Source: Begonia masoniana (lineage: Eukaryota; Streptophyta; Magnoliopsida; Cucurbitales; Begoniaceae). Taken from it: a stretch of DNA of 64,000 bases. Below are positions 22,811 to 33,830 of the stretch, one piece after another (position 1 is the stretch's first letter; the number at the start of each line of letters is the position of its first letter). The position numbers and the translations under genes are program-made. The notes under the pieces are model-generated. The model ran no database searches and was not told the DNA's origin. It was given only the letters and a program-made list of their open reading frames with translations. The stretch is from assembly GCA_022432975.1 (NCBI GenBank), contig CM039512.1, positions 34,345,730 to 34,409,729 of the forward strand, given 5' to 3'.

Positions 22811-22939
22811 ACATTCAGCTCATTTAAAGTTCATTTGAAGAAGTTGTGCATTGGCAAAATAGAAACATTTCCGGCCAAACAGTTTTGGTTTGTCGAGAGT
22901 TTTGTTCTTCAACTTCCAAACCTTAGTTAAAGCACGTCA
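22811..22939 (+). repeat. 3' LTR remnant of element G
   Basis: Similarity to 1131-1255 is clear (GCTCATTTGAAGAAG-like and TGTGCATTGGCAAAATA blocks), and it ends AGCACGTCA. About 24 bases present at 1107-1130 and the rest of the LTR start are missing. Its place directly after integrase supports the call. Confidence 0.65.
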
Positions 22940-22979
22940 TGTGCATAAATCGAATCTCTGTGCAAGATGAAAAAAAACT

Positions 22980-24290
22980 TTCGGATTTTAATAATTTTCT
23001 AAAAGAAATCAGCTTGAATTAATTTCTGTGGAAGGGCGAATAGAAAAACATCTATGAAATCTTGTTGCAGTTTTGATAGAAAATTCAAGCAGCTGAAGCA
23101 AGCTAAAAGTTTTAACGATAATAATTCCAAATATTTCATTCAATCAAATTAGATGTTCCAAGATTTGACGGTGAAGATCCCATGCATGAATTTTCAAGGT
23201 GGAATGATACGTTGATTGCGATGAACTGGAGGATACACAAAGATTGAGTATAGCATCATTCCATCTTGATGGAGCTACACTCCAATGACTTAAATGGGTA
23301 TATCAAAATGGAACCATTGCTAATTTGAAAGTCTTTTTACAATCTTTAACTGTCCACTTTGGACAGCCACAGTAAACATATTTAGAAGATGAATTGCCTA
23401 ATAGAATGCAGATGACAACAAAAATTGGTTTTCAAAATCATTTTGAAGTCCTAATGAATCGGGTAGTAGAAGTGTCTTCTTCATTCCTACAATGCTGCTA
23501 TGAATTTGGATAAAAAAGCAACATAAAAACATAGGAACCTCAATCATAAGAACAAGCAATTAGTTTAGCCAAGTTTAGGAAGACAAACTAAATGATCAAG
23601 GAATTAAAAATTTTCCTTAAAAAAAAATATTATATCATCAATCATTGAGGGTGAGTAATAACATATGAGCTTTACTTCCTACACCTAAAGCTCAACTAAA
23701 TCCTACGATATTGAAAAAGAATCTTCTGGCATTCCACCATAGATATTAACTTTCAACAGAAATGATTGAATGTTGTTCGATGATGAAGAGGAAAATGCTT
23801 TGGACACAACAAAAATAATAGACAACACAATTCAATCTGAAATAATAGAGAAGGAGCAAAGGAAATTACATTATCTAGATGGCAATTTCCAAGGACCATG
23901 AGATTTGTGGGACCAATATGAGGAAAGATATTGAAAATTTTGGTGGATTGAGGATCTACTCACAATTTTATCCAAGATCGATTGGTTTAGCAATTAAATT
24001 TGAGAGTTCAATATTCTAAAAACTTAAGGGTATTAGTAGGAAATTGAGAAGAACTAGTTTGTACATGTTCTTGTTTACTATTAAAAGTTAAAATTCAAGA
24101 TCAAATATTTTTAATTAATTTCTATGCACTAGCAATTCAAGGAATGGATATAGTTTTGGGAGTTCAATGACTAAAATTCTTGAGACCAATTATGATGGAT
24201 TATAAATCCTTAATAATGAAATTCAATTGTAATTATAGATTGATGACTTTAAAGGGTGAATGGCAACGAACTCCTGCAACTATATGTTAG
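22980..24290 (+). pseudogene. Gag-protease remnant of a different Ty3/gypsy element
   Basis: Broken reading on the plus strand shows EGRIEKHL near 23031, QIRLDVPRFDGEDPMHEF-like sequence near 23140-23195, LSIASFHLDGATLQ near 23245-23285, and VDCGSTHNFIQDRL then GMDIVLGVQ at about 23940-24170. These are gag and retropepsin motifs of a second gypsy lineage. Stops or frameshifts occur roughly every 20-60 codons. No LTRs or PBS are identified, so its limits are uncertain. Confidence 0.68.
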
Positions 24291-25424
24291 CTTAATATGA
24301 ATTAAATTTATTTATTTTGATGATGAATGTGCTTTTATTGAGTTAATATACTCTAAGTTGATCAAATTTAAGCTCATTAAAATATCCTTGAAAATGGATA
24401 TTGGGAAATACTAACGCATTTTGATAATGAGTGTGCTTTGGTTGAAATTTATTCATAGGACTAAAACAAAAAGATTGCTCAAAATGTCTAAGTTTGATGT
24501 GCGCGGGTGCCCAAGGAAGAGATGTGATCGCCCAGTCCCAAGTGATGTTAAAATGAAGCCTTCAACGTTAACTCAGTCCCAAAAGGAGTTGATCAATGAC
24601 AGCCTAGTCTCGAGCCCCAAAAAAGGAGAAGTCATAGCACGAGCCCCGAGACCTTATTAGCAGTTCTCAACACTGGTAGTCCAGTCTCGAGCGCAGTTGG
24701 GTCGTAGTGGCCCAAGCTTGAGGGATGAGTTTTTGAGGTATCAAGTGTGGATGTCTGGAGTTGGACTGTGGTAGCCAGTGACAGAAGTCCAAAAAGTCAT
24801 GCAACAATCCACTCTAGAGAAAAATTCAAATTGAGGACTCACGCGGTCACTCGGTCAAGAGACGTGGTAGTTTGGGATGGTAGTCCTGAAGCTCATATGT
24901 AGTAGCCCACCTATTGCATTAATGTTTCCAACGGAAACATCACGATTGCCCGGAGAGTATTAGTAGGTGGCTAAATCTCGAGGAATTTGAAGAATTTTTA
25001 TAAATGAAGTATCATCCACTATGCAACCACTTGAACAAAATTGAGAAAATCATACTGAAGGGTTGAGCGTTTACTTTGACATTTTTAATTGTTCATTCTT
25101 GAGCACTAGCTTATTAAGCTCTCATATTCTTTAATTTGAGATTTTACATTTGAGTGAGTTTGGTCGTTGTAATAAAAAACTTCAAACACTATTCTTAATT
25201 TACTTTAAAAGGAGAAAAAAGGTAAAGCACTAGAAGGTTGTAAATGTTTGATTAACACCTAAAACTTCAATCAAGTGTAACCAAACAAGTCGATCAAAAG
25301 AATCTTTAACGGAGAACCTTGAAGTGTGGAGGTAAGTTGTAAACCTTTTATTTTATATTAGTTATTAATTTTTGAGTTGTTGATGGAGAGACTGTTGGCT
25401 AGGAAATGGGTATGTCAATTGTGA
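24291..25424. other. Unassigned 1.1 kb
   Basis: I recognise no protein family, RNA or terminal repeat. The reading frame at 24421-24660 (79 codons) is basic and has no known motif. The part from 24520 to 24950 is richer in G and C than its surroundings, with repeated CCCAGTCCC/CCAGTCTCGAGC wording (24531, 24681). This may be a different decayed element. Confidence 0.3.
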
Positions 25425-25715
25425 GAGTTTTCAGACGTGTTTCTTGATGAGTTGTCAGAGTTGTATTGATTTAGTTTTAGGCACTACCCCAGTTTCAATT
25501 CCTACATATAAGATAACACCTACAAAGTTGCTCAAGGTGAAGAAACAGTTGGATGAACTGATGGATTGAAGAATCATCTATGAAAGCACGTTGCCTTGGA
25601 GTATACAAGTGTTGTTTGCGAAGAAGGTAGATGGTTCCTTACAACTTTATATCAATTACTGAATGTTGAACCAGGTTACTGTGAAGAGCAAGTATTCGTT
25701 GCTGAGAATCGAGTG
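25425..25715 (+). pseudogene. Pre-RT and RT start of a decayed gypsy element
   Basis: The plus strand reads, with frameshift and stops, FLDELSEL, then VSIPTYKITPTKLLKVKKQLDEL, then LPWSIQVLFAKKVDGSLQLYINY and VTVKSKYSLLRIE. This is the standard stretch ahead of and into RT in Ty3/gypsy elements. It breaks off after the first RT motif. It may belong with the remnant at 22980-24290, but the spacing is not informative. Confidence 0.72.
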
Positions 25716-26149
25716 ATCCAACCCAAAGTTGTTGTTAGGTTCGCGTCCTGGTCGTGACATAAGCATTTTTGTTGACTGCGTCAACAAATGAATTTGCAAT
25801 CGCTCTCTATATATTATTATTTATTATTTATTATTTATTATTGACATGTGTGGATAATATATATATTAGACCATTAAGTAAAGAGAAAATAACTAATTTA
25901 AGATTGCAAATTAAATTAATTCTTTAATTAAATGAGAAAGCTAGATAACTTAATTTACCACTCCTCTCCGTCTTAAGTTATATCGATCCTAAAATTAGCA
26001 TGAGAGCAGAAAAATTGTGATTCAAAAGAACATAAAAACTTTTCTTTTCAAGTTAATCGAAATAGGTTCTTAAAGGAACCAAGACAAACCTACAAAGACC
26101 TTAGAAAATTCAAGTACCTTAAAAATGTATCTAATGTTGTTTACAAGTT
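25716..26149. other. Unassigned A/T-rich stretch with a short tandem repeat
   Basis: No gene is visible. A TATTATT/TTATTTA 7-bp tandem repeat of about four units lies at 25814-25842. GGTCGTGACA near 25750 resembles an LTR end. Confidence 0.35.
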
Positions 26150-26207
26150 ACATGATAATTATAGGCATTGACCACATAGATACTATTTCAAATCTTATTA
26201 TTGAAAA

Positions 26208-26619
26208 TGTGACGACCCGTCTTTCAACGGACTGATAAGGAACCACCCATTCTCCGCGGATCCTGGAGCTGACCTGGGCCGGAGGTGGGTAAAGCTCCGC
26301 GGATCCTGGGGCTGACCTGGGCCGGAGTGGTTTCTCCGTTGAAGCAGGGGCCGTTACGAACCCACATCGCTTGGGGAAGTACATGGAAATGAAACATATG
26401 TAAGAGATCCCTCCCAACATAGCAAGACGCGTTTTGGAGCACGATTGGCGACGGATCCCATAAGAACTCCGAAGTTAAGCGTGCTTCAGCGAGAGTAATT
26501 TCAGGTTGGGTGACCTTCCGGGAAGTGCTCTCGCCAAACAAAGCCGTGAGGGGAGGATATTGGGTTGCGGCCCAATCCCCGGAGCAGACAATATCTTGCT
26601 GGGGAAAGGGGTCGTTACA
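26208..26619 (+). repeat. Left LTR of Cassandra-1
   Basis: This copy carries a 44-bp spaced direct duplication of CTCCGCGGATCCTGG near its start (26251 and 26295), the 5S-like block at 26432-26535, and the terminal GTCGTTACA. Confidence 0.95.
26432..26535 (+). ncRNA. 5S rRNA-derived module, Cassandra-1 left LTR (not a 5S gene)
   Basis: GGATCCCATAAGAACTCCGA, AGTTAAGCGTGCTTCAGCGAG and GGTTGGGTGACCTTCCGGGA follow the order of plant 5S rRNA. They include good matches to the internal pol III A box and C box. The known Cassandra family carries this module in its LTR. The sequence differs from true 5S at many positions and is bounded by LTR sequence, so it is not a functional rRNA gene. Confidence 0.9.
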
Positions 26620-26689
26620 AATGGTATCAGAGCCTGTACCCAACCGAAAATGTGGCCAACGAGGATGTTGGGCCCCCAAGGGGGGTGAT

Positions 26690-27101
26690 TGTGACGACCC
26701 GTCTTTCAACGGACTGATAAGGAACCACCCATTCTCCGCGGATCCTGGGGCTGACCTGGGCCGGAGGTGGGTAAAGCTCCGCGGATCCTGGGGCTGACCT
26801 GGGCCGGAGTGGTTTCTCCGTTGAAGCAGGGGCCGTTACGAACCCACATCGCTTGGGGAAGTACATGGAAATGAAACATATGTAAGAGATCCCTCCCAAC
26901 ATAGCAAGACGCGTTTTGGAGCACGATTGGCGACGGATCCCATAAGAACTCCGAAGTTAAGCGTGCTTCAGCGAGAGTAATTTCAGGTTGGGTGACCTTC
27001 TGGGAAGTGCTCTCGCCAAACAAAGCCGTGAGGGGAGGATATTGGGCTGCGGCCCAATCCCCGGAGCGGACAATATCTTGCTGGGGAAAGGGGTCGTTAC
27101 A
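26690..27101 (+). repeat. Right LTR of Cassandra-1
   Basis: It is 412 bp, the same length as the left copy, with four transitions seen against it (in CTGGGGCTGAC, GACCTTCTGGG, GGGCTGCGG and GGAGCGGAC). The GAAAA duplication follows directly. Confidence 0.95.
26914..27017 (+). ncRNA. 5S rRNA-derived module, Cassandra-1 right LTR (not a 5S gene)
   Basis: This is the same module as in the left LTR, with an unchanged A-box-like AGTTAAGCGTGCTTC and a single C-to-T change in the C-box area (CTTCTGGG). Confidence 0.9.
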
Positions 27102-27735
27102 GAAAATATTTTACTAATTTATGATTTGAAACATAACTTGCTGAGTATTAGTCAATTATGTGATAAATATCATAAATTTATTTTTGAGTCAAAACTTTGT
27201 ATGATATAATAGAGTAAAGATGAAAAGATTTTATTTATTGGTTATAGAAATGAGAAAATTTTATTTATTTGTTATAGAAATGAGAAAATTTTATGATAGA
27301 TTTGAATAATTTATTTAGGTTTGATGAGAAATATTTCGTGTCAAACTTCTCTATTAGTGTTTGTTGATCTTGATATAGGAGATTAGGACATGTAAGAATG
27401 AATATCTTAGCTAAGACTAATAGAAATAATCTAGTTAGGGGTCTTTTTAAGATTTCGTAAGACAATGACAAAATTTGCAATGCTTGTCAAATGGGAAAGA
27501 AAACTAAGAGTTTGTTTACTTCTAAAAATTTTGTCTCTTCATCTAAGGATCTCCAACTACTTCATATGAAACTTTTTTGTCTATCAAAAAATGCAAATTT
27601 AGGATGCAAACACTATGCCTATGTCATTATAGATGACTTCTCTAGATTCACTTAAGTTTTCTTAAACAAAAGATGAAACCATCTAGATTTTCCCTAGCTT
27701 TAGGAAGAAAGTTTAAAAAGTAGGACATAATAACC

Positions 27736-28978
27736 TGTGGGGTGAATTAAGTTATTGATTTTTTTTTTGTGATTAAATAGTTAATTTTTTGCAAGCTTAA
27801 ATATATTATATTCTCTTAACTAATTTGACTAACTTTAATATATAATAAATTTTAAATAGCAATAATCAAAAGATAAGAAAGAAAGAGACGCAAGAGATTT
27901 CTTAACGCGGTTCAAGGTTCCTCCTTGAAAATTATTTCCTAACTTCACCTTCTTGTATGAAAGATTGATTTTTTGAGTGTCAATCTAAAGTCCTACACTA
28001 AATCTTTCTCAAACTATGACCCTTTACTCATTCATAATTTTACAAATGAAAGGTTTGATCGATAGAACACAATATTACACTCTCTCAAAGTTGATAATCT
28101 CAAGTTAGTGCTAAATAGATGAGATCAAAGCACAAGAAGTAAACTCTTCTTGATGAAAATTTGGCAACACTTCATGGGGGAATCGCTCTTGTTGTTTTTG
28201 CAATGCTGAAGTGTGCTTCTATTTATAGATTTCTCTAAAATTCTTGATGAGCGGGACTCTACGAGTACCTAGTGGGACTCGCCCATATATCCATTGGACA
28301 CATTGTAAAGGGAGGTGCACTTCTGCTCTTTGAAAAAATAGCTCTGTTGCGGGACTCTGCTTCTTGCAACGAGTTCTTTGCATAAGTGTAAAAATACGAT
28401 TTTATCAAACCAGACTTCCGCTTTATGTATCAGGTCCCCGCGAAAATGACTTATTTGCTTGAATGAACTAAAACCAAAACTCTGCTACTTGAACATCATC
28501 TCGGGTCTTGGACTTTGCAAGACTTCTTTGTTTTCATTCTAAAATGTGCAAGACTCCACGGAGTTCCATTACGGGCTCCGTTACCATTACACCTTTTGGG
28601 ACTGGGACTCTATAAGTCTTCTTTCTTTTTTATTTGTACTAAAGCAGGCATCTGCGAACTTATCATCCTCTTGGCACTGGGACTCCACAAATTCCTCTTT
28701 TTCAAATATAACTAAAACTGGGCTCTCGCAATAGTAGTATGCTCTCCTGCAGCAGTTCATTCTTCATAATTTTATACTTTATTATTGTGTATAAAATTTA
28801 TCAAATATGAACTTACTCAACAGACATATTAGAAACTTCGAATACCCATTTACAAGGACATTTTCAATATTAGATAATCAAGTAAGAGTATTCAAATAAG
28901 AATCACTTTGTTTTTGTTAACTTAAATTTACACGTTATTAATTAGTCAATCATCATCTTAACCCACGTTAAGCTAACA
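27736..28978 (-). repeat. 3' LTR of a Sirevirus-like Ty1/copia element
   Basis: Read on the minus strand it starts TGTTAGCTTAACGTGGG and ends CACCCCACA, about 1.24 kb. A TATA-like CTATAAATAG lies on the minus strand at 28218-28227. Directly beyond its 5' end on the minus strand is a purine-rich GAAAAAGAAAAAGAT, as expected for a PPT before a 3' LTR. Small frames near 28515-28734 lie inside the LTR and are not coding. The other LTR is not in the window. Confidence 0.72.
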
Positions 28979-29740
28979 ATCTTTTTCTTTTTCATGATGA
29001 CTATAGTATTCTAAGTTAACCACTTATAAGGAAGTATCCTCCCCCTCGATACATCCTTGTTTCCCTTTCTCTTAAAATATAAGAAAATCCGGTAGAAATT
29101 CATTTATTTTATCTTTCCTCCTTAGCTATTATAAAAAAAAAAAAAGAATACATAACCCCATAGGTATAAACCAAAAAAGAGCCAACGAGATAACTAAATA
29201 TCATAGGATACAATTTCCATATCAAATATGCATAAGTATTCATAGAAGAACAAAAAAGGAAGATAAAGTCTAAAACAAATACGAGAGACGTTCACAGAGA
29301 AAGTACAAAAATGTGAGTCTACCAGAATAAGTACAAAAAAAAAAAAAAATCAAAGATAAGGATAAGTAGGTGATGATGGACCGGCATGCAATGAAGGAGA
29401 AACATATGGAAAATTTTTAGGTCGACGCACAATTATAAAAGAGTCATCTCCATATTCCTTCTCCTCCACCTTCAAAAGCTCCTCAATTTTGTCCAGGTTA
29501 GCACTGCTGAGCGCTTGAGACGAGGTATGATCTTCCATATGCTGCATCATGCCAGAACTAAGTCTTCCATCTTCTGCGACATTATAGAGCAAAAGTCCTC
29601 CATTTTCTTGGAGATGCCTTCCACTATAGAGGAGAGGAAGGGTGACATCACATTCACTTCCTCCTTAAAAGATGAGATAAAGTGATAGGAAGGAAGTCAG
29701 AAGGTATCATTTCCTCATCCTTATCCTAGGAGTGAAAATC
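28979..29740 (-). other. PPT-side internal remnant next to the Sirevirus-like LTR
   Basis: Two purine tracts on the minus strand, GAAAAAGAAAAAGAT (28979-28993) and GAGGGGGAGGATAC (about 29036-29050), fit the repeated PPTs typical of Sireviruses. A short frame at 29350-29592 (minus, 80 codons) is acidic in its middle (KIEELLKVEEKEYGDDSF). It could be the end of an envelope-like frame, but I recognise no domain. A-rich runs occur at 29134 and 29338. Confidence 0.45.
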
Positions 29741-32160
29741 ATATTTTGTAAATAGCAATGGTTTTGAAAGAATTCTAGTTGGTTATGGTTAGTAAGAAAC
29801 TTGAATAGATCTTGCACATGTTTTATTAAATAATGCATACTTTTATTTATAATGGTCTTCGATAATGGCCTTCGATAATGGCATATTTCTCCAAATTAAA
29901 AATGTCTACTAATTTGTTAAGTCTTCCGGCTACGCATTGTGAAAATGACTTCGATTTACAAATTTATTAAAAGGTCTTCAACATCATTTTAAAATAATGA
30001 TTGGGTCGTGACATTCATGATGGTAAAATTATGCAAATTTAAAGTTAGTACCTTGATTAAGGGATAATTAAGGTAATAATTTTAACTTTGATAAGTTAGT
30101 AAATGACATTGGAATGTCACTTGAGGAGTTTAAAGTAGATCAATTGACTTGTTAGAAGGTGATTTAGCAATTGGCATGAGAAAAATATTGGCCTATCGAA
30201 AATTGACAAGTTCACCTACTTAATTAAAATGCTTATTATGATAATAACATAGCCAAGCTTGGTAATTTCTTAGTTTTTATGAATTGAAAGGTCAAATTGA
30301 TTATTTTCTGAAAGAATAATTGTATGAATAAAAAATAATCAATTAAAATGAAGTTTAAATATGAGAAAATTAACAGAAAACAAAAAAAATAAGAAAAAGA
30401 AAGAGAGTTTTCAGGAGAAAAACTTACCGTTTGGAGAAGGAGATCAAAGATGAAAATTCGACAAAAATTTCAATTCGACTTCAACACAAAAATTGTGTAG
30501 TGAGTTGAAACAAACAGATTGGTATAAGTTTCATGTGACAAAATCATGAAAATGGCAAGAACTCTTTAGATTTAGGTGCGTAAATATTGATTTTGCATGA
30601 TATCAATAGATGCATATTTTAATTCTAAGCACGTTGTTATAAATTGTTTGGTACAAAAATGTGCTTTTGATGGAAATTTGGCAAGAAAACAATGATCCAG
30701 GCACAAAGTCGCGAAAATGCAGTTAACGCAGTGTTTTAAAATTATGTCTCAGCATTATGACGGTGAAAAGCTACAAATGGACAGTTGACCTGTGGACGCC
30801 ATAACATTCAAATTGAATGTCTCAATGTTCTACGGATGAGAATGCCATTGTTTTTTGGTATAACACCATGTTTTCATAGGAAATGTGTCTTGGCGTTCTA
30901 AAGTGGATGTCATGTTGTGTTATGGAAGCGAGTTTATGCCTTACGTAGGACAAGCTATGCCTTAACGTTAAATAAGACATGGTGTTTGTGAGGTGTATGC
31001 TATGACATTATGTATAGTTTTGAGTTTCTAAATAAATTTCAAATATATAATTTTTTAATAATAAATAGATTATAGTGTTACACTATTATATAATAGTAAA
31101 CCATTCTGTTATTTCATAAATAAAATAATTAAATAGTAGAATGGATAATAATTGCATGATTAGCATTAAAATTGCATTTTTGTGATGATGAGACATGCAT
31201 AATCTATAAGAGATTAACTAAATGTATTTTTTGGATGCGAAATCCTAAAATTGCATGAGATACCAAAGATTTATGGCTAGAGCTGTGCGATGAGACTCCA
31301 TGAAGCCTAGTGTTGTGTGACGGATCACATAATAGAGTGATGACATATATTATATATTGCATATTGACATAGACATTAGTATGTTATTTGGATAATAAAT
31401 TATAGTTCATATTATATTAACATCTGCATAATACAATACATGATGTGTTGCATTAGATTCCCAAGATCATATTTATAGCACTAGTTTATTATAAAGTCTT
31501 TATAGTTTTGATGTGTTATGCACACATTCAGATGTGTCAGGCACGTGTGGATTCAAATATGTTTATTTAAATTTGAGATGAGATTCTCTTACTAGGTGAA
31601 ACTTATCATTCAGTTGGCTGTTGCGAGCTTTTGTTGGCCAGACATAGTTGGTTGTCACCCGAACTATATCAAAAACTATTCGGTTGAAATGCCAGTCAAC
31701 TGATCATGATGATCAATTCAATCAATGTTAGATCCAATCCAGACGTAAAATGCATCAATTTCGTGTATATTATACCAACTTTTACCCATAAACTCTAAAT
31801 CTTTACTCCAAAAATTCAATCTTCTCTTCATATTCCAAAAATTCACCAACTAGCCAAATATGACTCAGAAGATTATTTTACCTTCAAAGTTCTCTCATCT
31901 GTTGGTAAACCACACTCCACAATGCCGAATAAAGATGCTCTCAATAGGATTTCTGATCTCCATTGATATCTTAAATTAAAAATTTTAATTTTGAGATAAA
32001 AAATTCAAGTGTCGAAACCATCGTTTTACCTTTTATTCTTGTGTTGAAATACTTACAAAAATCACACTCCTCTAGCCAAAAATTTATCTCCCTATACCCT
32101 TCCTCTTATGGCAGTTCTCTTTTCTTTCTGGTTAGTAAAACTAGGTCTAAGGGAAAAAAT
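29741..32160. other. Unresolved 2.4 kb, LTR-like A/T-rich sequence
   Basis: No reading frame above 60 codons with recognisable content exists here. GGGTCGTGACA at 30003-30013 resembles a gypsy LTR end. A short tandem CCTTCGATAATGG repeat lies at 29855-29882. A minus-strand GGTAAGTTTTTC near 30423-30435 resembles the leader donors of the other LTRs. No paired terminal repeat or duplication was found. Confidence 0.35.
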
Positions 32161-33118
32161 TGTGTAATGACCAGGAGGCGCGCCTACTAAAAATGTTGGG
32201 TCCAACGACCCGATCCTCAAAGAGGAACTGATCTTCCAACCCAATATTTAGTTTGCAACGGACGACTTGAATATAATTCAAAACTCAAAAGTCTACACAG
32301 TGATTACAAGCACAATAGTGCGATAAGTAAAACAACTGTACAACATTGTCTAAACACCTAAATCCAATTTAATCAATCTCATAAAAATCCAAATAAACAA
32401 TAGTCCCCACCAAGGAATAAAGAAATACTCAAAACAATAATAAAAAAAAACAGAGGAAAAGGAAGCCTTCACACAACTACAGCTAATCGCTTTTATCCAT
32501 GCCTAGAAAGAAAGAGGTCATTTGAGGTTAGTGACTAATTCAGTAGAAAATTTATACGAAATGCTACTTGTAAAACTTCTTTTACCTTTCATCTTAAAAC
32601 ATGTTTACCTTTCATCTTAAAACATGATTACATCACAAATGCTTTTCAAACATCATTCTAAAGAAAATTCATTTCATCATTTTAAGAAAACATGCTTCAC
32701 AAGCAACCGATGAGGCAATAATCAAAATATTTTTGTTTACATAGAAAACTATATTAAATTAAGCCATCATTGTACTTTTCATTCTAAAATCAATCTTAGT
32801 GAAAAAGAAAGTTACACAAGGAACCCTTATGCACACTAACACAAAAAGGTTGTGATTCGAAGATCATGCAACATCTCATGAGTATAAACAAAGTAATAAA
32901 AAGTGATGGTTATCTGAAGATCCATCGACATCACAAGAGTGGTCGGCGATCTGAAGACCAAGCAGTGACACCACTTGTAAAATTGTAATAAATCAAACAC
33001 ACTCTGATCAGGTTTAGAGATTCAAAACCCAAGGAGCGTGTCATTAATCTCCTACTACCCATTATCATAATTCGCAAACAAAACATTTTTAAACAACAAA
33101 AGATGTGCTTGGATAGCC
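32161..33118 (-). other. LTR-like region on the 3' side of element I
   Basis: The stretch from about 32194 (TGTTGGGTCCAACGACCC) to the broken RT at 33119 has no coding content. It contains direct repeats typical of LTRs: two copies of TTTACCTTTCATCTTAAAAC at 32580-32625, and repeated ATCTGAAGA near 32915 and 32950. If it is the 3' LTR of I, integrase and RNase H of that element have been deleted. The ends are not defined. Confidence 0.4.
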
Positions 33119-33825
33119 TCATAATTCTTTGACACTGAAATACTCCAAAGCATCAAGAGACTTTAACCACCTGTATATATATAAATCATCAATAAAAATC
33201 ACCACAAAACAATCTGAAAACGGTCTAAAAACTTGGTTTATAAGGTCCATGAAAGCAATTGAAGCATTGATCAAACTGAAAGGTAAGACCAGAAACTCAA
33301 AATGCCCATATCTCCACCTAAACGCTGTCTTCGATATATCCTCCTCGCGAACCTTTATTTGTTGATTCCTAGACCTCAAATCAATCTCATTAAAATATCG
33401 AGACCCACTAAGCTAGTCAAATAACTCATTGATCCTCAACAATAGATAATTATTCTTCATAGAAACTTTGTTCAACTTTTGGTAATCAATGCACAATCAA
33501 AATGAACCATCAACCTTCCTCGCAAACAACATAGAAGAACCCCAAGTCAACGTGCTCTCTAGATGAATCGTTGCTCAAGCAACTCATCCAATTGTTTCCT
33601 CAATTCGTGCAACTCTGCAGGTGCCATCTTATAGGTGGGAATCAAAACTTGGGTAGCGTCGGTAACTAAATCAATATGTAACTCGATATCTAAATCTGGA
33701 AGTAACACTAGCAAATCATCATGAAACACATCTGGAAAAACTCTCACAACTGAGACATCCATGTCTCGTACTGTTCCAATCGGCCACTCAAACAAGCCTC
33801 CAAAATAGGGTTGGTCGTCATAGCA
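33119..33825 (-). pseudogene. pol: Pre-RT and RT remnant of element I (minus-strand Ty3/gypsy)
   Basis: On the minus strand 33828-33559 gives DMDVSVVRVFPDVFHDDL, then LIPTYKMAPAELHELRKQLDELLEQRFI. A decayed stretch follows, then 33379-33119 gives EDISKTAFRWRYGHFEFLVLPF and FVVIFIDDLYIY, the RT catalytic box. The polymerase ends abruptly after that box. Element A interrupts at 33826-33830 (CAAGG). The rest of the polyprotein of I is at 45609-47526. Confidence 0.83.
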
Positions 33826-33830
33826 CAAGG

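Larger units (their letters stand above)
889..22939 (+). mobile_element. Element G: old nested Ty3/gypsy retrotransposon (CRM/Galadriel-like), host of H and E
   Basis: Pieces at 889-1803, 5056-6821 and 20791-22939 form one plus-strand element: partial 5' LTR, PBS, gag, zinc knuckle, protease, RT, RNase H, integrase and a short 3' LTR remnant. The pieces join exactly across the target-site duplications of the inserted elements: CAAAG around H, and ACATT/ACGTT around E within an RT codon run. Many stops and frameshifts show it is inactive. The gag and protease resemble those of the intact element D. The clade is inferred from remembered family motifs such as FHGLASFYRRF and NIFHSRC, so it is moderately certain only. 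Confidence 0.82.
26208..27101 (+). mobile_element. Cassandra-1: TRIM retroelement with 5S rRNA-like LTRs
   Basis: Two 412-bp LTRs (26208-26619, 26690-27101) flank a 70-bp internal region. The ends are TGTGACGACC and GTCGTTACA, and the 5-bp duplication GAAAA is perfect (26203-26207, 27102-27106). The PBS at 26622-26634 is an exact TGGTATCAGAGCC, and a G-rich PPT (AAGGGGGGTGAT) precedes the right LTR. The LTR centre resembles plant 5S rRNA. There is no coding capacity, so it depends on enzymes of other elements. I count four differences between the LTRs, all transitions, so it is fairly recent. Confidence 0.96.
26150..27735 (+). pseudogene. Ty1/copia pre-integrase and integrase remnant, split by Cassandra-1
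   Basis: Outside the Cassandra insert, the plus strand at 27106-27210 reads YDLKHNLLSISQLCDKYHKFIF, the conserved copia GAG-pre-integrase motif. 27375-27480 gives RLGHVRMNILAKTNRNNLVRG, then ICNACQMGKKTKS (zinc cysteines). 27555-27660 gives LLHMKLFC and YAYVIIDDFSRFT, the start of the integrase core. There are several stops. It ends at 27735, where an opposite-strand LTR begins. Confidence 0.78.

Noticed and set aside
24421..24660. Small basic 79-codon protein gene
   Set aside because: No family match, no promoter or splice context, and it is surrounded by transposon debris; left as unassigned sequence.
25814..25842. TTATTTA tandem repeat as a regulatory AU-rich element
   Set aside because: It is a simple A/T repeat in unassigned sequence without a transcript context.
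26432..26535. A genuine 5S rRNA gene
   Set aside because: Identity is partial, ends do not match 5S, and the block sits inside paired LTRs with PBS, PPT and target duplication, diagnostic of Cassandra.
26224..27023. Overlapping reading frames of 90-160 codons across Cassandra-1 (and similar ones at 54731-55462)
   Set aside because: They run across LTR and 5S-like sequence on several frames, repeat in both LTRs, and have no known domain.
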